DNA of 16,023 bases from an uncultured Campylobacter sp. (lineage in GTDB: Bacteria > Campylobacterota > Campylobacteria > Campylobacterales > Campylobacteraceae): assembly GCF_937997595.1 (NCBI RefSeq), contig NZ_CALKTS010000030.1, positions 1-16,023 on the forward strand, written 5' to 3'. The notes below the pieces were generated by a model that saw only the letters and a program-made list of their open reading frames with translations, ran no database searches and was not told the origin of the DNA. Each line of letters begins with the position of its first letter. Positions within the stretch are counted from its first letter, which is position 1. The position numbers and the translations under genes are program-made. Below, piece by piece: positions 6,045-13,274 of this stretch.

Positions 6045-6096
6045 CTTTTGTTTGAAACAAAAGGTCGCGCGTTGCGACAAGTTCTTTATTAAGGAA
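6045..6096 (+). promoter_or_regulatory. Structured leader of the ribosomal operon (three hairpins)
   Basis: Hairpin 1 pairs 6045-6052 with 6056-6063 (8 bp, 3-nt loop) and begins at about the first transcribed base. Hairpin 2 is GTCGC-GCGTT-GCGAC at 6064-6078, directly abutting it. Hairpin 3 pairs TTCTT (6082-6086) with AGGAA (6092-6096), one G-U included, and would cover the rpsJ ribosome binding site. Stems are read from sequence; stability and function are inferred. Confidence 0.6.
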
Positions 6097-6101
6097 AAGT
6101 G

Positions 6102-6413
6102 ATGCAAAAAATTAGGTTAAAACTCAAGGCTTATGACCATCGAGTTTTAGATCGCACAGTTTCGGCTATCGTTGAAGCCGTAAAAAGAACAGGTGCGGAC
6201 GTCAGAGGTCCCGTGCCGATGCCTACGAAGATTAAACGCTACACCGTTTTAAGATCTCCGCACGTAAATAAAGACTCCAGAGAGCAGTTTGAGATGAAAA
6301 TTCACGCTCGTATGCTAGACATCGTAGCGGCTACGCCAGATACGGTTGATTCGCTAACTAAGCTTGATTTGGCTCCGGAAGTCAACGTCGAAGTTCACGC
6401 GATGGGCAAATAA
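6102..6413 (+). CDS. rpsJ: 30S ribosomal protein S10
   Basis: S10 sits in the head of the small subunit and, in other bacteria, also joins NusB in transcription antitermination. The 103-residue product begins MQKIRLKLKAYDHRVLD and has the conserved GPVPMPTKIKRYTVLRSPHV core containing the ribosome-embedded loop. Start is the ATG at 6102 with AAGGAA 5 nt upstream; an in-frame GTG one codon earlier is unlikely. It is the first gene of the operon, directly after the strong promoter and structured leader, and is followed by rplC after 11 nt. Confidence 0.97.
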   Translation: MQKIRLKLKAYDHRVLDRTVSAIVEAVKRTGADVRGPVPMPTKIKRYTVLRSPHVNKDSREQFEMKIHARMLDIVAATPDTVDSLTKLDLAPEVNVEVHAMGK

Positions 6414-6424
6414 GGGGTAAAACA

Positions 6425-7003
6425 ATGGAATATATTGTAGAAAAAATAGGTATGAGTAGGACGATCGACACGAGCAGCACGCCCGTGACTCTTTTGCGAC
6501 TTATCAATACCAAAATTTGCGAAGTTTGCGATGAGAAAAAAGCTATCGTAGCCTACGCAGACGGAAAAGCGTATAACAAAGCTATCGCCGGAATTCAAAA
6601 GAAATATAGCCTAAGCAAGGAATTTAATAAATTTGCGACTCTAAGCTTAGAAAATGCCGAGCTTGGCGATCAAAATTTAGATGTTTTGAGCGAAGCCAAG
6701 ATCGTCAAAGTAAGCTTTAAATCCAAGGGTAAAGGTTATCAGGGTGTCATTAAGCGCCATGGCTTTGCGGGCGGTCCTGCAGCGCACGGCAGCCGCTTTC
6801 ACCGAAGACCGGGCTCGATCGGCAACTGCGAGTGGCCGGGTCGCGTTCAGCCTGGTATGAGGATGGCGGGGCACACTGGAAACGAAACGATCACTGCTAA
6901 AAACGAAGTCGTAAGCTTTGATGCCGAGAATAAAATTTTAGTGCTTAAAGGCTCGGTTCCTGGATTTAACGGCGCAATGGGCAGAATAAGGATAGTAAAA
7001 TGA
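6425..7003 (+). CDS. rplC: 50S ribosomal protein L3
   Basis: L3 is an early-assembly protein whose long loop reaches the peptidyl transferase centre. The 192-residue product has the loop signature at about 111-133 (RHGFAGGPAAHGSRF, then RRPGSIG). At the position aligned to the PrmB-methylated glutamine of E. coli L3 (Gln150 in SIGQNQ), this protein has Glu136 (SIGNCE), so that modification is not expected; the alignment is by eye. GGGGTAAAACA before the ATG supplies the ribosome binding site. The last codon overlaps rplD by ATGA. Confidence 0.97.
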   Translation: MEYIVEKIGMSRTIDTSSTPVTLLRLINTKICEVCDEKKAIVAYADGKAYNKAIAGIQKKYSLSKEFNKFATLSLENAELGDQNLDVLSEAKIVKVSFKSKGKGYQGVIKRHGFAGGPAAHGSRFHRRPGSIGNCEWPGRVQPGMRMAGHTGNETITAKNEVVSFDAENKILVLKGSVPGFNGAMGRIRIVK

Positions 7004-7614
7004 GTAAAGTAAGCGTGCTTAACGAAAAACTGGAAAAAGCAAGCGAAATTGAAATTCCTGTGAAATTTTCGGAAGTCAATTCGCACAATCTATATTTGTA
7101 CGTCAAATCTTACCTTGCTTCGCTTCGTGCAAATACGGCTAACGCTAAAACTCGCGCGGAAGTTAGCGGCGGCGGCAAAAAACCATGGCGACAAAAGGGT
7201 CGCGGCGGCGCTAGAGCGGGCTCAACGAGAACCAATGTCTGGGTAGGCGGCGCGGTCGCATTCGGTCCAACTAATGAGCGAAATTACGAGCAGAAGGTCA
7301 ATAAAAAGCAAAAACGCCTTGCGTTGGAATTTGCTATCAATGAGAAAGCAAACGAGGGTAAAATTTTTATATTCGATGATTTGGAGCTAAAAAGCGGTAA
7401 AACCAAAGATGCGGCAAATTTTATTAAGAAACTGGGCGTTAGAGATGCGCTAATCGTTAAAAACGAGCTGGACGCGCAAACTCTTTTGGCCTATAGAAAT
7501 CTAAAAAATTGCTATGTCATCGATGCAAGCGAGGTCAATGCTTACCTAATCGCAGTTTACGGCTCGGTCGTATTCGAAAAAGCGGCATTTGAATCAATAG
7601 TGAAAGAGGACTAA
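7000..7614 (+). CDS. rplD: 50S ribosomal protein L4
   Basis: L4 binds 23S rRNA domain I and lines the peptide exit tunnel. The 204-residue protein has the conserved extended loop with KTRAEVSGGGKKPWRQKGRG and GGARAGSTRTNVWVGG at about 50-85, the tunnel tip region. In E. coli, L4 also represses its own operon by binding the S10 leader; whether that occurs here is unknown, but the leader at 6045-6096 is structured. The ATG overlaps the rplC stop (ATGA), suggesting translational coupling. rplW follows after 1 nt. Confidence 0.96.
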   Translation: MSKVSVLNEKLEKASEIEIPVKFSEVNSHNLYLYVKSYLASLRANTANAKTRAEVSGGGKKPWRQKGRGGARAGSTRTNVWVGGAVAFGPTNERNYEQKVNKKQKRLALEFAINEKANEGKIFIFDDLELKSGKTKDAANFIKKLGVRDALIVKNELDAQTLLAYRNLKNCYVIDASEVNAYLIAVYGSVVFEKAAFESIVKED

Positions 7615-7615
7615 A

Positions 7616-7897
7616 ATGGCAGATATAACAGATATCAAAACGATCCTTTATACGGAAAAGTCTCTCGGTCTTCAAGAAAACGGCGTGGTCGTTATCCAAA
7701 CTAGCCCGTCGGTTACGAAAAACGGACTAAAGAGCGTTTTGAAGAACTATTTCGGGATTACTCCGCTAAAGATAAATTCTTTAAGACAAGATGGCAAAGT
7801 AAAAAGATTTAAAGGCAGAACTGGCGCTAGAAACGATGTGAAAAAATTCTACGTCAAACTACCTGAAGGCGTAAGCCTAGAAAGCGTGGAGGCGTAA
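7616..7897 (+). CDS. rplW: 50S ribosomal protein L23
   Basis: L23 lies at the tunnel exit and is the docking site for trigger factor and the signal recognition particle. The 93-residue product starts with ITDIKTILYTEKSLGLQE, equivalent to the family's IxxPhhTEK start, and contains the VLKNYFGITPLKINSLR segment followed by the basic GKVKRFKGRTGARNDVKK loop. The usual length is about 95. It is 1 nt after rplD and 1 nt before rplB, with AGAGGAC inside the end of rplD as ribosome binding site. Confidence 0.95.
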   Translation: MADITDIKTILYTEKSLGLQENGVVVIQTSPSVTKNGLKSVLKNYFGITPLKINSLRQDGKVKRFKGRTGARNDVKKFYVKLPEGVSLESVEA

Positions 7898-7898
7898 A

Positions 7899-8729
7899 AT
7901 GGCGATTAAAACTTATAAACCCTATACTCCAAGTAGAAGATTTATGACCGGGCTTAGCAGCGAGGATATCACTGCAAAAGCTAGCGTTAGAGGCTTGCTC
8001 GTTAAAATTCCTGCCGCTGCCGGAAGGAACAATAACGGTCGCATTACTAGCCGCCATAAACAAGCAGGAGCTGCTAAACTTTATAGAATTATCGATTTTA
8101 AGCGAAATAAATTCGGCGTTGCCGGCAAGGTCGAGGCGATCGAATACGATCCGAATCGCAACTGCCGTATCGCGCTGATCTCATACGCAGACGGCGAGAA
8201 GCGCTACATCATCAAGCCTAACGATCTTAAAGTGGGCGACGTGGTAGCCGCTGCCGAGGGCGGATTAGATATTAAACCTGGCAACGCGATGAAGATGAAA
8301 AATATCCCTGTGGGAACTATCCTGCATAATATCGAGTTAAAACCGGGCAAAGGTGCTCAAATGGCACGTAGCGCTGGAGGCTATGCTCAGCTTATGGGTA
8401 AAGAGGAAAAATATGTCATTTTACGTCTGCCTAGCGGCGAGATGAGAAGAGTGCTCGCAGAGTGCATGGCTAGTATCGGCGTAGTGGGTAACGAAGAGTG
8501 GGCAAACGTCGTCATCGGTAAAGCCGGACGCAATCGCCACAGAGGTATCCGTCCTCAAACCAGAGGTTCTGCAATGAACCCGGTCGATCACCCACACGGC
8601 GGTGGCGAGGGTAAGAAAAACTCCGGCCGCCATCCGGTAACTCCGTGGGGCAAACCGACGAAGGGTTATAAAACTCGCCATAAAAAAGCGAGCGATAAGC
8701 TTATAATTTCAAGAAGGAAAGGAAAATAA
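7899..8729 (+). CDS. rplB: 50S ribosomal protein L2
   Basis: L2 is needed for subunit association and supports the peptidyl transferase centre. The 276-residue product, of normal length, opens with AIKTYKPYTPSRRFMTGL and carries the C-terminal signature NPVDHPHGGGEG at about 227-238. That includes His231, matching the conserved histidine often linked to peptidyl transfer. The basic tail KKASDKLIISRRKGK is usual. A GGAG-like site lies at the end of rplW. rpsS follows after 2 nt. Confidence 0.97.
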   Translation: MAIKTYKPYTPSRRFMTGLSSEDITAKASVRGLLVKIPAAAGRNNNGRITSRHKQAGAAKLYRIIDFKRNKFGVAGKVEAIEYDPNRNCRIALISYADGEKRYIIKPNDLKVGDVVAAAEGGLDIKPGNAMKMKNIPVGTILHNIELKPGKGAQMARSAGGYAQLMGKEEKYVILRLPSGEMRRVLAECMASIGVVGNEEWANVVIGKAGRNRHRGIRPQTRGSAMNPVDHPHGGGEGKKNSGRHPVTPWGKPTKGYKTRHKKASDKLIISRRKGK

Positions 8730-8731
8730 AA

Positions 8732-9013
8732 ATGGCTAGATCGCTAAAAAAAGGTCCTTTCGTAGATGATCACGTAATGAAAAAAGTCGTTGCGGCAAAG
8801 AAAGCCGGCGATAACAAACCGATCAAGACTTGGTCGAGACGAAGCACGATCGTGCCTGAGATGATCGGACTTACGTTTAACGTTCATAACGGAAAGAATT
8901 TTATCCCGGTTTACGTCACCGAGCATCATATCGGTTATAAATTAGGCGAGTTCGCTCCTACACGCACTTTCAAGGGCCACAAAGGCTCCGTGCAGAAAAA
9001 GATCGGCAAGTAA
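8732..9013 (+). CDS. rpsS: 30S ribosomal protein S19
   Basis: S19 pairs with S13 in the head of the small subunit near the A site. The 93-residue sequence shows the family signature RSLKKGPFVDDHV at the N-terminus, WSRRSTIVPEMIG in the centre and HKLGEFAPTR-type residues (YKLGEFAPTRTFKGH) near the end. The ribosome binding site AAGGAAAGGAAA lies within the last codons of rplB. A 9-nt gap leads to rplV. Confidence 0.97.
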   Translation: MARSLKKGPFVDDHVMKKVVAAKKAGDNKPIKTWSRRSTIVPEMIGLTFNVHNGKNFIPVYVTEHHIGYKLGEFAPTRTFKGHKGSVQKKIGK

Positions 9014-9022
9014 GGATAGAAT

Positions 9023-9355
9023 ATGAGTAAATCAACTATTAAATTTGTTCGCCTTTCGCCGACAAAAGCAAGACTTATCGCAAAACAAATTCAAGGCATG
9101 AATGCGGAATTTGCCCTTGCTACTTTAGAATTTACGCCTAATCGCGGCGCGAAATATATCGCTACGGCGATTTCAAGCGCGGTCGCAAACGGCGGCTTTG
9201 AGCCTGAAGAGGTCGTAGTTACAAGCTGCCGAGTGGATGCGGGTCCCGTGCTTAAGAGATTTCGTCCGCGCGCCAGAGGTACGGCTAGCCGTATCCGCAA
9301 GCCTACTTCGCACATTATCGTCGAAGTAGCAAAACCAAGTAAGAAGGAAGCGTAA
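9023..9355 (+). CDS. rplV: 50S ribosomal protein L22
   Basis: L22 spans the large subunit with a beta-hairpin that forms part of the exit tunnel; changes there give macrolide resistance. The 110-residue product has the core FVRLSPTKARLIAKQIQG and the hairpin region VDAGPVLKRFRPRARGTASR followed by IRKPTSHI. I see no insertion or deletion at the hairpin tip. AAGGATAGA before ATG is the ribosome binding site. Its stop codon directly abuts the rpsC start. Confidence 0.96.
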   Translation: MSKSTIKFVRLSPTKARLIAKQIQGMNAEFALATLEFTPNRGAKYIATAISSAVANGGFEPEEVVVTSCRVDAGPVLKRFRPRARGTASRIRKPTSHIIVEVAKPSKKEA

Positions 9356-10051
9356 ATGGGACAGAAAGTAAATCCGATCGGTTTAAGATTAGGAATTAAT
9401 CGAAATTGGGAGTCTAGATGGTTTCCTTCTAAAGCGACGCTTTCCGAGAGTATCGGCGAGGATTATAAGATCCGCAAATTTTTAAAAGCTAAGCTTTATT
9501 ATGCGGGAATTAGCCAAATTTTGATCGAAAGAACGGCTAAGAAAATTCGCGTAACGATCGTAGCCGCAAGGCCGGGTATCATCATCGGCAAAAAAGGCGG
9601 TGAGGTCGAAAATTTAAGAAGCGAAGTCGTTAAGCTAGTCAATAAAGACATAGCCATTAATATCAAAGAGGAGCGCAAAGTAGGCTCGAACGCACTTTTG
9701 GCTGCGGAAAACGTAGCTATGCAGCTAGAGCGTCGCGTTGCATTCCGCCGCGCTATGAAAAAAGTCATCCAAGGCGCTCAAAAAGCAGGCGCAAAGGGAA
9801 TTAAAATTTGCGTCGCAGGTCGCTTGGGCGGTGCGGAGATGGCTAGAACCGAATGGTATTTGGAGGGACGCGTTCCGCTTCATACTCTAAGGGCTAGGAT
9901 CGATTACGGCTTTGCCGAAGCGCATACGACCTACGGTAATATCGGCATTAAGGTTTGGATCTTTAAGGGTGAAATTTTACAAAAAGGCATCCAGGCCGAA
10001 AAGACCGACGATGCGCCTAAAAAAACACGTAGACCAAGAAGAGGTAAATAG
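9356..10051 (+). CDS. rpsC: 30S ribosomal protein S3
   Basis: S3 forms part of the mRNA entry channel and contributes helicase activity. The 231-residue product starts GQKVNPIGLRLGI and has the KH-domain loop GIIIGKKGGE at residues 74-83. The C-terminal domain holds GRLGGAEMARTEWYLEGRVP and the usual YGFAEAHTTYG. A lysine/arginine-rich tail ends the protein. The ATG immediately follows the rplV stop, with AAGGAAG in the rplV end as ribosome binding site. rplP starts 2 nt later. Confidence 0.97.
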   Translation: MGQKVNPIGLRLGINRNWESRWFPSKATLSESIGEDYKIRKFLKAKLYYAGISQILIERTAKKIRVTIVAARPGIIIGKKGGEVENLRSEVVKLVNKDIAINIKEERKVGSNALLAAENVAMQLERRVAFRRAMKKVIQGAQKAGAKGIKICVAGRLGGAEMARTEWYLEGRVPLHTLRARIDYGFAEAHTTYGNIGIKVWIFKGEILQKGIQAEKTDDAPKKTRRPRRGK

Positions 10052-10053
10052 TT

Positions 10054-10479
10054 ATGTTGATGCCAAAAAGAACAAAATACCGCAAGATGATGAAAGGTCG
10101 CAATCGCGGCTATGCGACGAGAGGAAATTCCTTGACGTTCGGCGATTTCGGTATCAAAGCGGTAGAGGCGGGTAGGGTAAATTCTCGCCAGATCGAAGCG
10201 GCTCGTGTCGCGATGACGCGCTTCGTGAATCGTCAAGCTAAAATTTGGATTAAGGTATTCCCAGACAAACCGCTTACCAAAAAACCTCTACAAACTCGTA
10301 TGGGTAAGGGTAAGAGCGGCGTAGAAGAGTGGGTAATGAATATAAAACCGGGCAGGATCATTTTCGAGATGACCGGCGTTAGCGAAGAGGTTGCTAAAGA
10401 GGCGCTTATGCTTTCGATTCATAAACTACCTTTTAAAACGAAAATCGTAAGTAGGGAAAGCGAAAATGAAATATACTGA
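10054..10479 (+). CDS. rplP: 50S ribosomal protein L16
   Basis: L16 helps shape the A site and the central protuberance. The 141-residue product begins MLMPKRTKYRKMMKGRNRG, the standard L16 start, so the first of two close ATGs is kept. The central KIWIKVFPDKPLTKKPLQTR and GKGKSGVEEWV segments are conserved; the latter precedes the arginine loop near the peptidyl transferase centre. Its 3' end overlaps rpmC by 14 nt, so the two genes are probably translationally coupled. Confidence 0.96.
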   Translation: MLMPKRTKYRKMMKGRNRGYATRGNSLTFGDFGIKAVEAGRVNSRQIEAARVAMTRFVNRQAKIWIKVFPDKPLTKKPLQTRMGKGKSGVEEWVMNIKPGRIIFEMTGVSEEVAKEALMLSIHKLPFKTKIVSRESENEIY

Positions 10480-10648
10480 TTTGAAAGATAAAGATTTGGC
10501 TGAGCTAAATTCTATGTTGAAACAAAGTAAGTTGCTTTTATTTACGGCTAGACAAAAGCTAAAAACTATGCAGCTAAGCAATCCTAACGAGATTCGCGCT
10601 ATCAAAAAAGATATCGCTAGAATCAACACCGCTATTAAAGCGAAATAA
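10466..10648 (+). CDS. rpmC: 50S ribosomal protein L29
   Basis: L29 is a small two-helix coiled protein beside L23 at the tunnel exit. The 60-residue product, KYTDLKDKDLAELNSMLKQS then a long helix ending IKKDIARINTAIKAK, fits the family in length and pattern (DLxxLSxxEL-like start, R-x-IKKxIARI end). The start lies inside the end of rplP (14-nt overlap), with AGGGAAAGCG before the ATG as ribosome binding site. rpsQ follows after 9 nt. Confidence 0.94.
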   Translation: MKYTDLKDKDLAELNSMLKQSKLLLFTARQKLKTMQLSNPNEIRAIKKDIARINTAIKAK

Positions 10649-10657
10649 GGATAGGTT

Positions 10658-10909
10658 ATGGCATTTAAAAGAGAAATTCAAGGCGTAGTCGTAAAGAAGG
10701 CGGGCGATAAAACAGCTACCGTTTTGGTAGAGCGAAGGGTTATGCACCCTAGATATAGAAAGATCGTAAAAAGATTTAAAAAATATCTGATCCACGATGA
10801 GAACAACGTCGTAAAGATCGGCGATACCATATCTGCGATCGAGTGCAGACCGCTAAGCGCTAGAAAATCGTTTCGCTTAAAAGCGGTTTTGAAAACAGGA
10901 GTTGAATAA
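10658..10909 (+). CDS. rpsQ: 30S ribosomal protein S17
   Basis: S17 is a primary 16S rRNA binder in the body of the small subunit. The 83-residue OB-fold protein contains the conserved REIQGVVVKKAGDKTATVLV start, the HPRYRKIVKRFKKYLIHDE loop and IECRPLSARKSFRL near the end. AAGGATAGGTT before the ATG provides the ribosome binding site. The final A of its TAA is the first base of the rplN ATG (1-nt overlap). Confidence 0.95.
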   Translation: MAFKREIQGVVVKKAGDKTATVLVERRVMHPRYRKIVKRFKKYLIHDENNVVKIGDTISAIECRPLSARKSFRLKAVLKTGVE

Positions 10910-11277
10910 TGATACAGAGTTTTACCAGACTTGCGGTAGCTGATAATAGCGGCGCAAAAGAACTTATGTGTATTAAAGTTTTGGGCGGCAGCAAAAGAAG
11001 ATACGCCACAATCGGCGATATTATCGTTTGCTCTGTAAAAAAAGCGCTCCCTAACGGCAAGATTAAGCGCGGTCAAGTAGTAAAAGCCGTAGTCGTTCGT
11101 ACGACTAAAGAGTTGCACAGAGGCAACGGCTCGCTAATTAGATTCGATGAGAACGCAGCCGTTATTCTGGATTCAAAAAAAGAGCCGATCGGCACTCGTA
11201 TTTTCGGTCCTATCGGTAGAGAGGTCAGATACGGCGGTTTTATGAAGATCGTTTCGCTGGCTCCGGAGGTTTTATAA
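10909..11277 (+). CDS. rplN: 50S ribosomal protein L14
   Basis: L14 lies at the subunit interface and is a contact for the silencing factor RsfS. The 122-residue product is of standard length. It has IQSFTRLAVADNSGAKELMC at the N-terminus and the conserved sequence FDENAAVILDSKKEPIGTRI followed by FGPIGREVR. It overlaps both neighbours by one base (TAATG at each junction), so its expression is tightly coupled to rpsQ and rplX. Confidence 0.97.
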   Translation: MIQSFTRLAVADNSGAKELMCIKVLGGSKRRYATIGDIIVCSVKKALPNGKIKRGQVVKAVVVRTTKELHRGNGSLIRFDENAAVILDSKKEPIGTRIFGPIGREVRYGGFMKIVSLAPEVL

Positions 11278-11510
11278 TGGCAGTAAAATTTAAGATTAAA
11301 AAAGGCGATCAAGTAAAGATCATCGCAGGTGACGATAAGGGTAAAACAGGCATCGTTAAGGCAGTGTTTCCTAAAAAAGCTCAAGTTATCGTCGAGGGTT
11401 GTAAAATGGCTAAAAAGGCTATCAAACCAACCGAGCAAAATCCGCAAGGCGGCTTTACAAGCAAAGAGATGCCTATGGATATTTCAAACGTTGCGTTGGT
11501 AGAGGGTTGA
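11277..11510 (+). CDS. rplX: 50S ribosomal protein L24
   Basis: L24 starts large-subunit assembly. The 77-residue product has the KOW motif KKGDQVKIIAGDDKGKTGIV near the N-terminus and the ENPQGGF-like EQNPQGGFTSKEMPMDISNV segment; the family runs from about 75 to 105 residues and this is a short form typical of the phylum. One-base overlap with rplN, and its stop lies 2 nt before the rplE ATG. Confidence 0.93.
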   Translation: MAVKFKIKKGDQVKIIAGDDKGKTGIVKAVFPKKAQVIVEGCKMAKKAIKPTEQNPQGGFTSKEMPMDISNVALVEG

Positions 11511-11512
11511 TT

Positions 11513-12058
11513 ATGAGCAGACTAAAAGATAAATACGCTAATTCCATCAGAGCTGCTTTGCAGAAAGAATTTGATATAAAAAATCCTATGCTTATCCCGG
11601 CGCTTGAAAAGATCGTTATCAGCGTAGGAACGGGCGAGTCGAGTAAAGATCAAAAAGTGCTTCAAAATATGGCCGATACTATCTCGCTGATCGCAGGCCA
11701 AAAAGCGCTTATCGTCAATGCAAAAAAATCGGTTGCCGGCTTTAAAGTGCGCGAAGGTTTCCCGGTAGGTATAATGGTTACGTTACGAAAGGAGCAGATG
11801 TTTGCCTTCCTAGACAAACTGATCTCTATCGCGCTTCCTAGAGTTAAGGATTTCCGAGGACTACCTAGAGCGGGTTTTGACGGACGCGGCAATTACAACT
11901 TCGGCTTGCAAGAGCAGCTAATGTTCCCTGAGGTCGAATACGATCAAATTTTAAGAACTCACGGTATGAATATAACCGTCGTAACGACTACAAATAACGA
12001 TAAAGAGGCATTTAAATTGCTAGAGTTATTCGGCATGCCTTTTGCAAAAGGAAAATGA
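11513..12058 (+). CDS. rplE: 50S ribosomal protein L5
   Basis: L5 binds 5S rRNA in the central protuberance and contacts the P-site tRNA. The ATG at 11513 is preferred to an overlapping TTG at 11507 because AGAGGG lies 6 nt upstream and it gives the usual 181 residues (MSRLKDKYANSIRAALQKEF). Conserved segments include NPMLIPALEKIVISVGTGES, KSVAGFKVREGFPVGIMVTL and the DFRGLPRAGFDGRGNYNFGL motif. rpsN follows after 1 nt. Confidence 0.96.
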   Translation: MSRLKDKYANSIRAALQKEFDIKNPMLIPALEKIVISVGTGESSKDQKVLQNMADTISLIAGQKALIVNAKKSVAGFKVREGFPVGIMVTLRKEQMFAFLDKLISIALPRVKDFRGLPRAGFDGRGNYNFGLQEQLMFPEVEYDQILRTHGMNITVVTTTNNDKEAFKLLELFGMPFAKGK

Positions 12059-12059
12059 T

Positions 12060-12245
12060 ATGGCAAAAAAATCAATGGTAGCCAAGGCGAAACGCCCCGC
12101 TAAATTTAGCACTCGCGCATATACCAGATGTCAAATTTGCGGTCGTCCGCACTCCGTTTATAAGGATTTTGGAATTTGTCGCGTTTGCCTTCGCAAGATG
12201 GCAAACGAGGGCTTGATCCCAGGTCTAAAAAAAGCAAGCTGGTAA
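12060..12245 (+). CDS. rpsN: 30S ribosomal protein S14, zinc-binding type
   Basis: S14 sits in the small-subunit head. This 61-residue copy is the short zinc-ribbon form, with cysteines at 24, 27, 40 and 43 (CQIC then CRVC, C-x2-C-x12-C-x2-C). The start is ATG at 12060, giving MAKKSMVAKAKR; an upstream in-frame ATG at 12042 lies inside rplE and is less likely because AAAGGAAAATGAT precedes 12060. No zinc-free second copy is present in this window. rpsH follows after 9 nt with AAGGAGAAG. Confidence 0.96.
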   Translation: MAKKSMVAKAKRPAKFSTRAYTRCQICGRPHSVYKDFGICRVCLRKMANEGLIPGLKKASW

Positions 12246-12254
12246 GGAGAAGAG

Positions 12255-12650
12255 ATGATTAACGATCTTATTTCAGATGGACTAACTCGCATCAGAAATG
12301 CTGCGATGCGAAGGCTAGATACGACTAAGCTTTTTCACTCAAACGTAGTCGAGGCTATGCTTAAAATTTTAGCCGAGAAGGGCTATATCGAGAGCTACAA
12401 CGTAGTAGAGGAAAACAATAAAAAGATCATCAACGTAGTGCTTAAATACGATGAAAAGGGCAGGAGTGTGATAAACGAAGTTAAAAGAATTTCGACTCCG
12501 GGTCGCCGCGTATATCAAGGCAAAGATGAGATCAAGCGCTTCAAAAACGGCTATGGAACCGTCGTCGTTAGCACAAGTAAAGGCGTTATGAGCGGTATCG
12601 ACGCGCACAAAGCGGGCGTCGGCGGCGAAGTGCTTTGCACGATCTGGTAA
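12255..12650 (+). CDS. rpsH: 30S ribosomal protein S8
   Basis: S8 organises the central domain of 16S rRNA and, in E. coli, represses the spc operon by binding mRNA near rplE. The 131-residue product starts INDLISDGLTRIRNA and carries the C-terminal STSKGVMSGIDAHKAGVGGE, matching the family's STSxGhMTDxxAR-x-x-GxGGE signature. The ribosome binding site is AAGGAGAAG. The 77-nt gap that follows contains a long hairpin, unlike any other junction in the operon. Confidence 0.96.
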   Translation: MINDLISDGLTRIRNAAMRRLDTTKLFHSNVVEAMLKILAEKGYIESYNVVEENNKKIINVVLKYDEKGRSVINEVKRISTPGRRVYQGKDEIKRFKNGYGTVVVSTSKGVMSGIDAHKAGVGGEVLCTIW

Positions 12651-12656
12651 GAAGTT

Positions 12657-12698
12657 TCTACTTTTTATGGCATTGTGGTATCCATTCGTAAAAGTAGA
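12657..12698 (+). promoter_or_regulatory. Long hairpin between rpsH and rplF
   Basis: TCTACTTTT (12657-12665) pairs perfectly with AAAAGTAGA (12690-12698). Inside, ATGG (12667-12670) can pair with CCAT (12682-12685), leaving an 11-nt loop. No T run follows, so it is not a simple terminator. It may be an mRNA processing or protein-binding site. Confidence 0.6.
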
Positions 12699-12727
12699 CA
12701 TACCCTAGACAAATAAAAAGGAAAATT

Positions 12728-13264
12728 ATGTCAAGAATTGGTAAAAAACCGATCTCTATTCCAAGCGGCTTAGAGGTCAAAATAGACGGCTCGTCGTTAA
12801 AATTTAAAAAATCGAATAACGAAAAAGAGCTTGATTTAAAAGGTCATGTCGATGTAAAAATCGAAGACGGAAAGATAGAATTCTCACCTAAGGGCGAGGA
12901 TAGACAGAGCAGGGCGTATTGGGGAACATACCGCGCTTTAGCCAACAATATCGTCCTTGGTCTTACCGAGGGCTTTTCAAAACAGCTCGAAATCAACGGC
13001 GTCGGCTACAGAGCTGCGATGAAAGGCAAGGTGCTTGAGCTAAATTTGGGCTTTTCGCATCCGATAAATTTTGAATCTCCAAAGGGAATTGAAATTTCCG
13101 TAGATAAAAACGTCGTAACCATCAAAGGCGACGACAAGCAGCAAGTAGGTCAAGTAGCAGCCGAGATCAGAGGATTCAGACCGCCTGAGCCATACAAGGG
13201 TAAAGGCATCAAGTATCTTGAAGAGCATATCATCCGCAAAGCCGGAAAAACAGCTAAGAAATAA
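12728..13264 (+). CDS. rplF: 50S ribosomal protein L6
   Basis: L6 lies near the factor-binding site of the large subunit. The 178-residue product has the start SRIGKKPISIPSG, the repeat-domain sequence GVGYRAAMKGKVLELNLGFS, and the C-terminal signature PPEPYKGKGIKYLEE, all characteristic. The ribosome binding site AAAAGGAAAATT directly precedes the ATG. Its upstream gap (77 nt) carries a hairpin, so rplF translation is probably started independently rather than coupled to rpsH. rplR follows after 10 nt. Confidence 0.96.
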   Translation: MSRIGKKPISIPSGLEVKIDGSSLKFKKSNNEKELDLKGHVDVKIEDGKIEFSPKGEDRQSRAYWGTYRALANNIVLGLTEGFSKQLEINGVGYRAAMKGKVLELNLGFSHPINFESPKGIEISVDKNVVTIKGDDKQQVGQVAAEIRGFRPPEPYKGKGIKYLEEHIIRKAGKTAKK

Positions 13265-13274
13265 GGGTTGAGAA

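Noticed and set aside
5823..6101. tRNA, small RNA gene or CRISPR-like repeat in the divergent region because of its repeated palindrome
   Set aside because: Only two copies exist with unequal context, no cloverleaf can be drawn, and the positions fit promoter elements better.
9912..10175. Plus-strand frame bridging rpsC and rplP
   Set aside because: It overlaps two confidently identified genes in another frame and has no family resemblance.
10678..11118. 146-codon minus-strand frame over rpsQ and rplN
   Set aside because: It is the complement of two certain ribosomal protein genes; its composition is that of a shadow frame.
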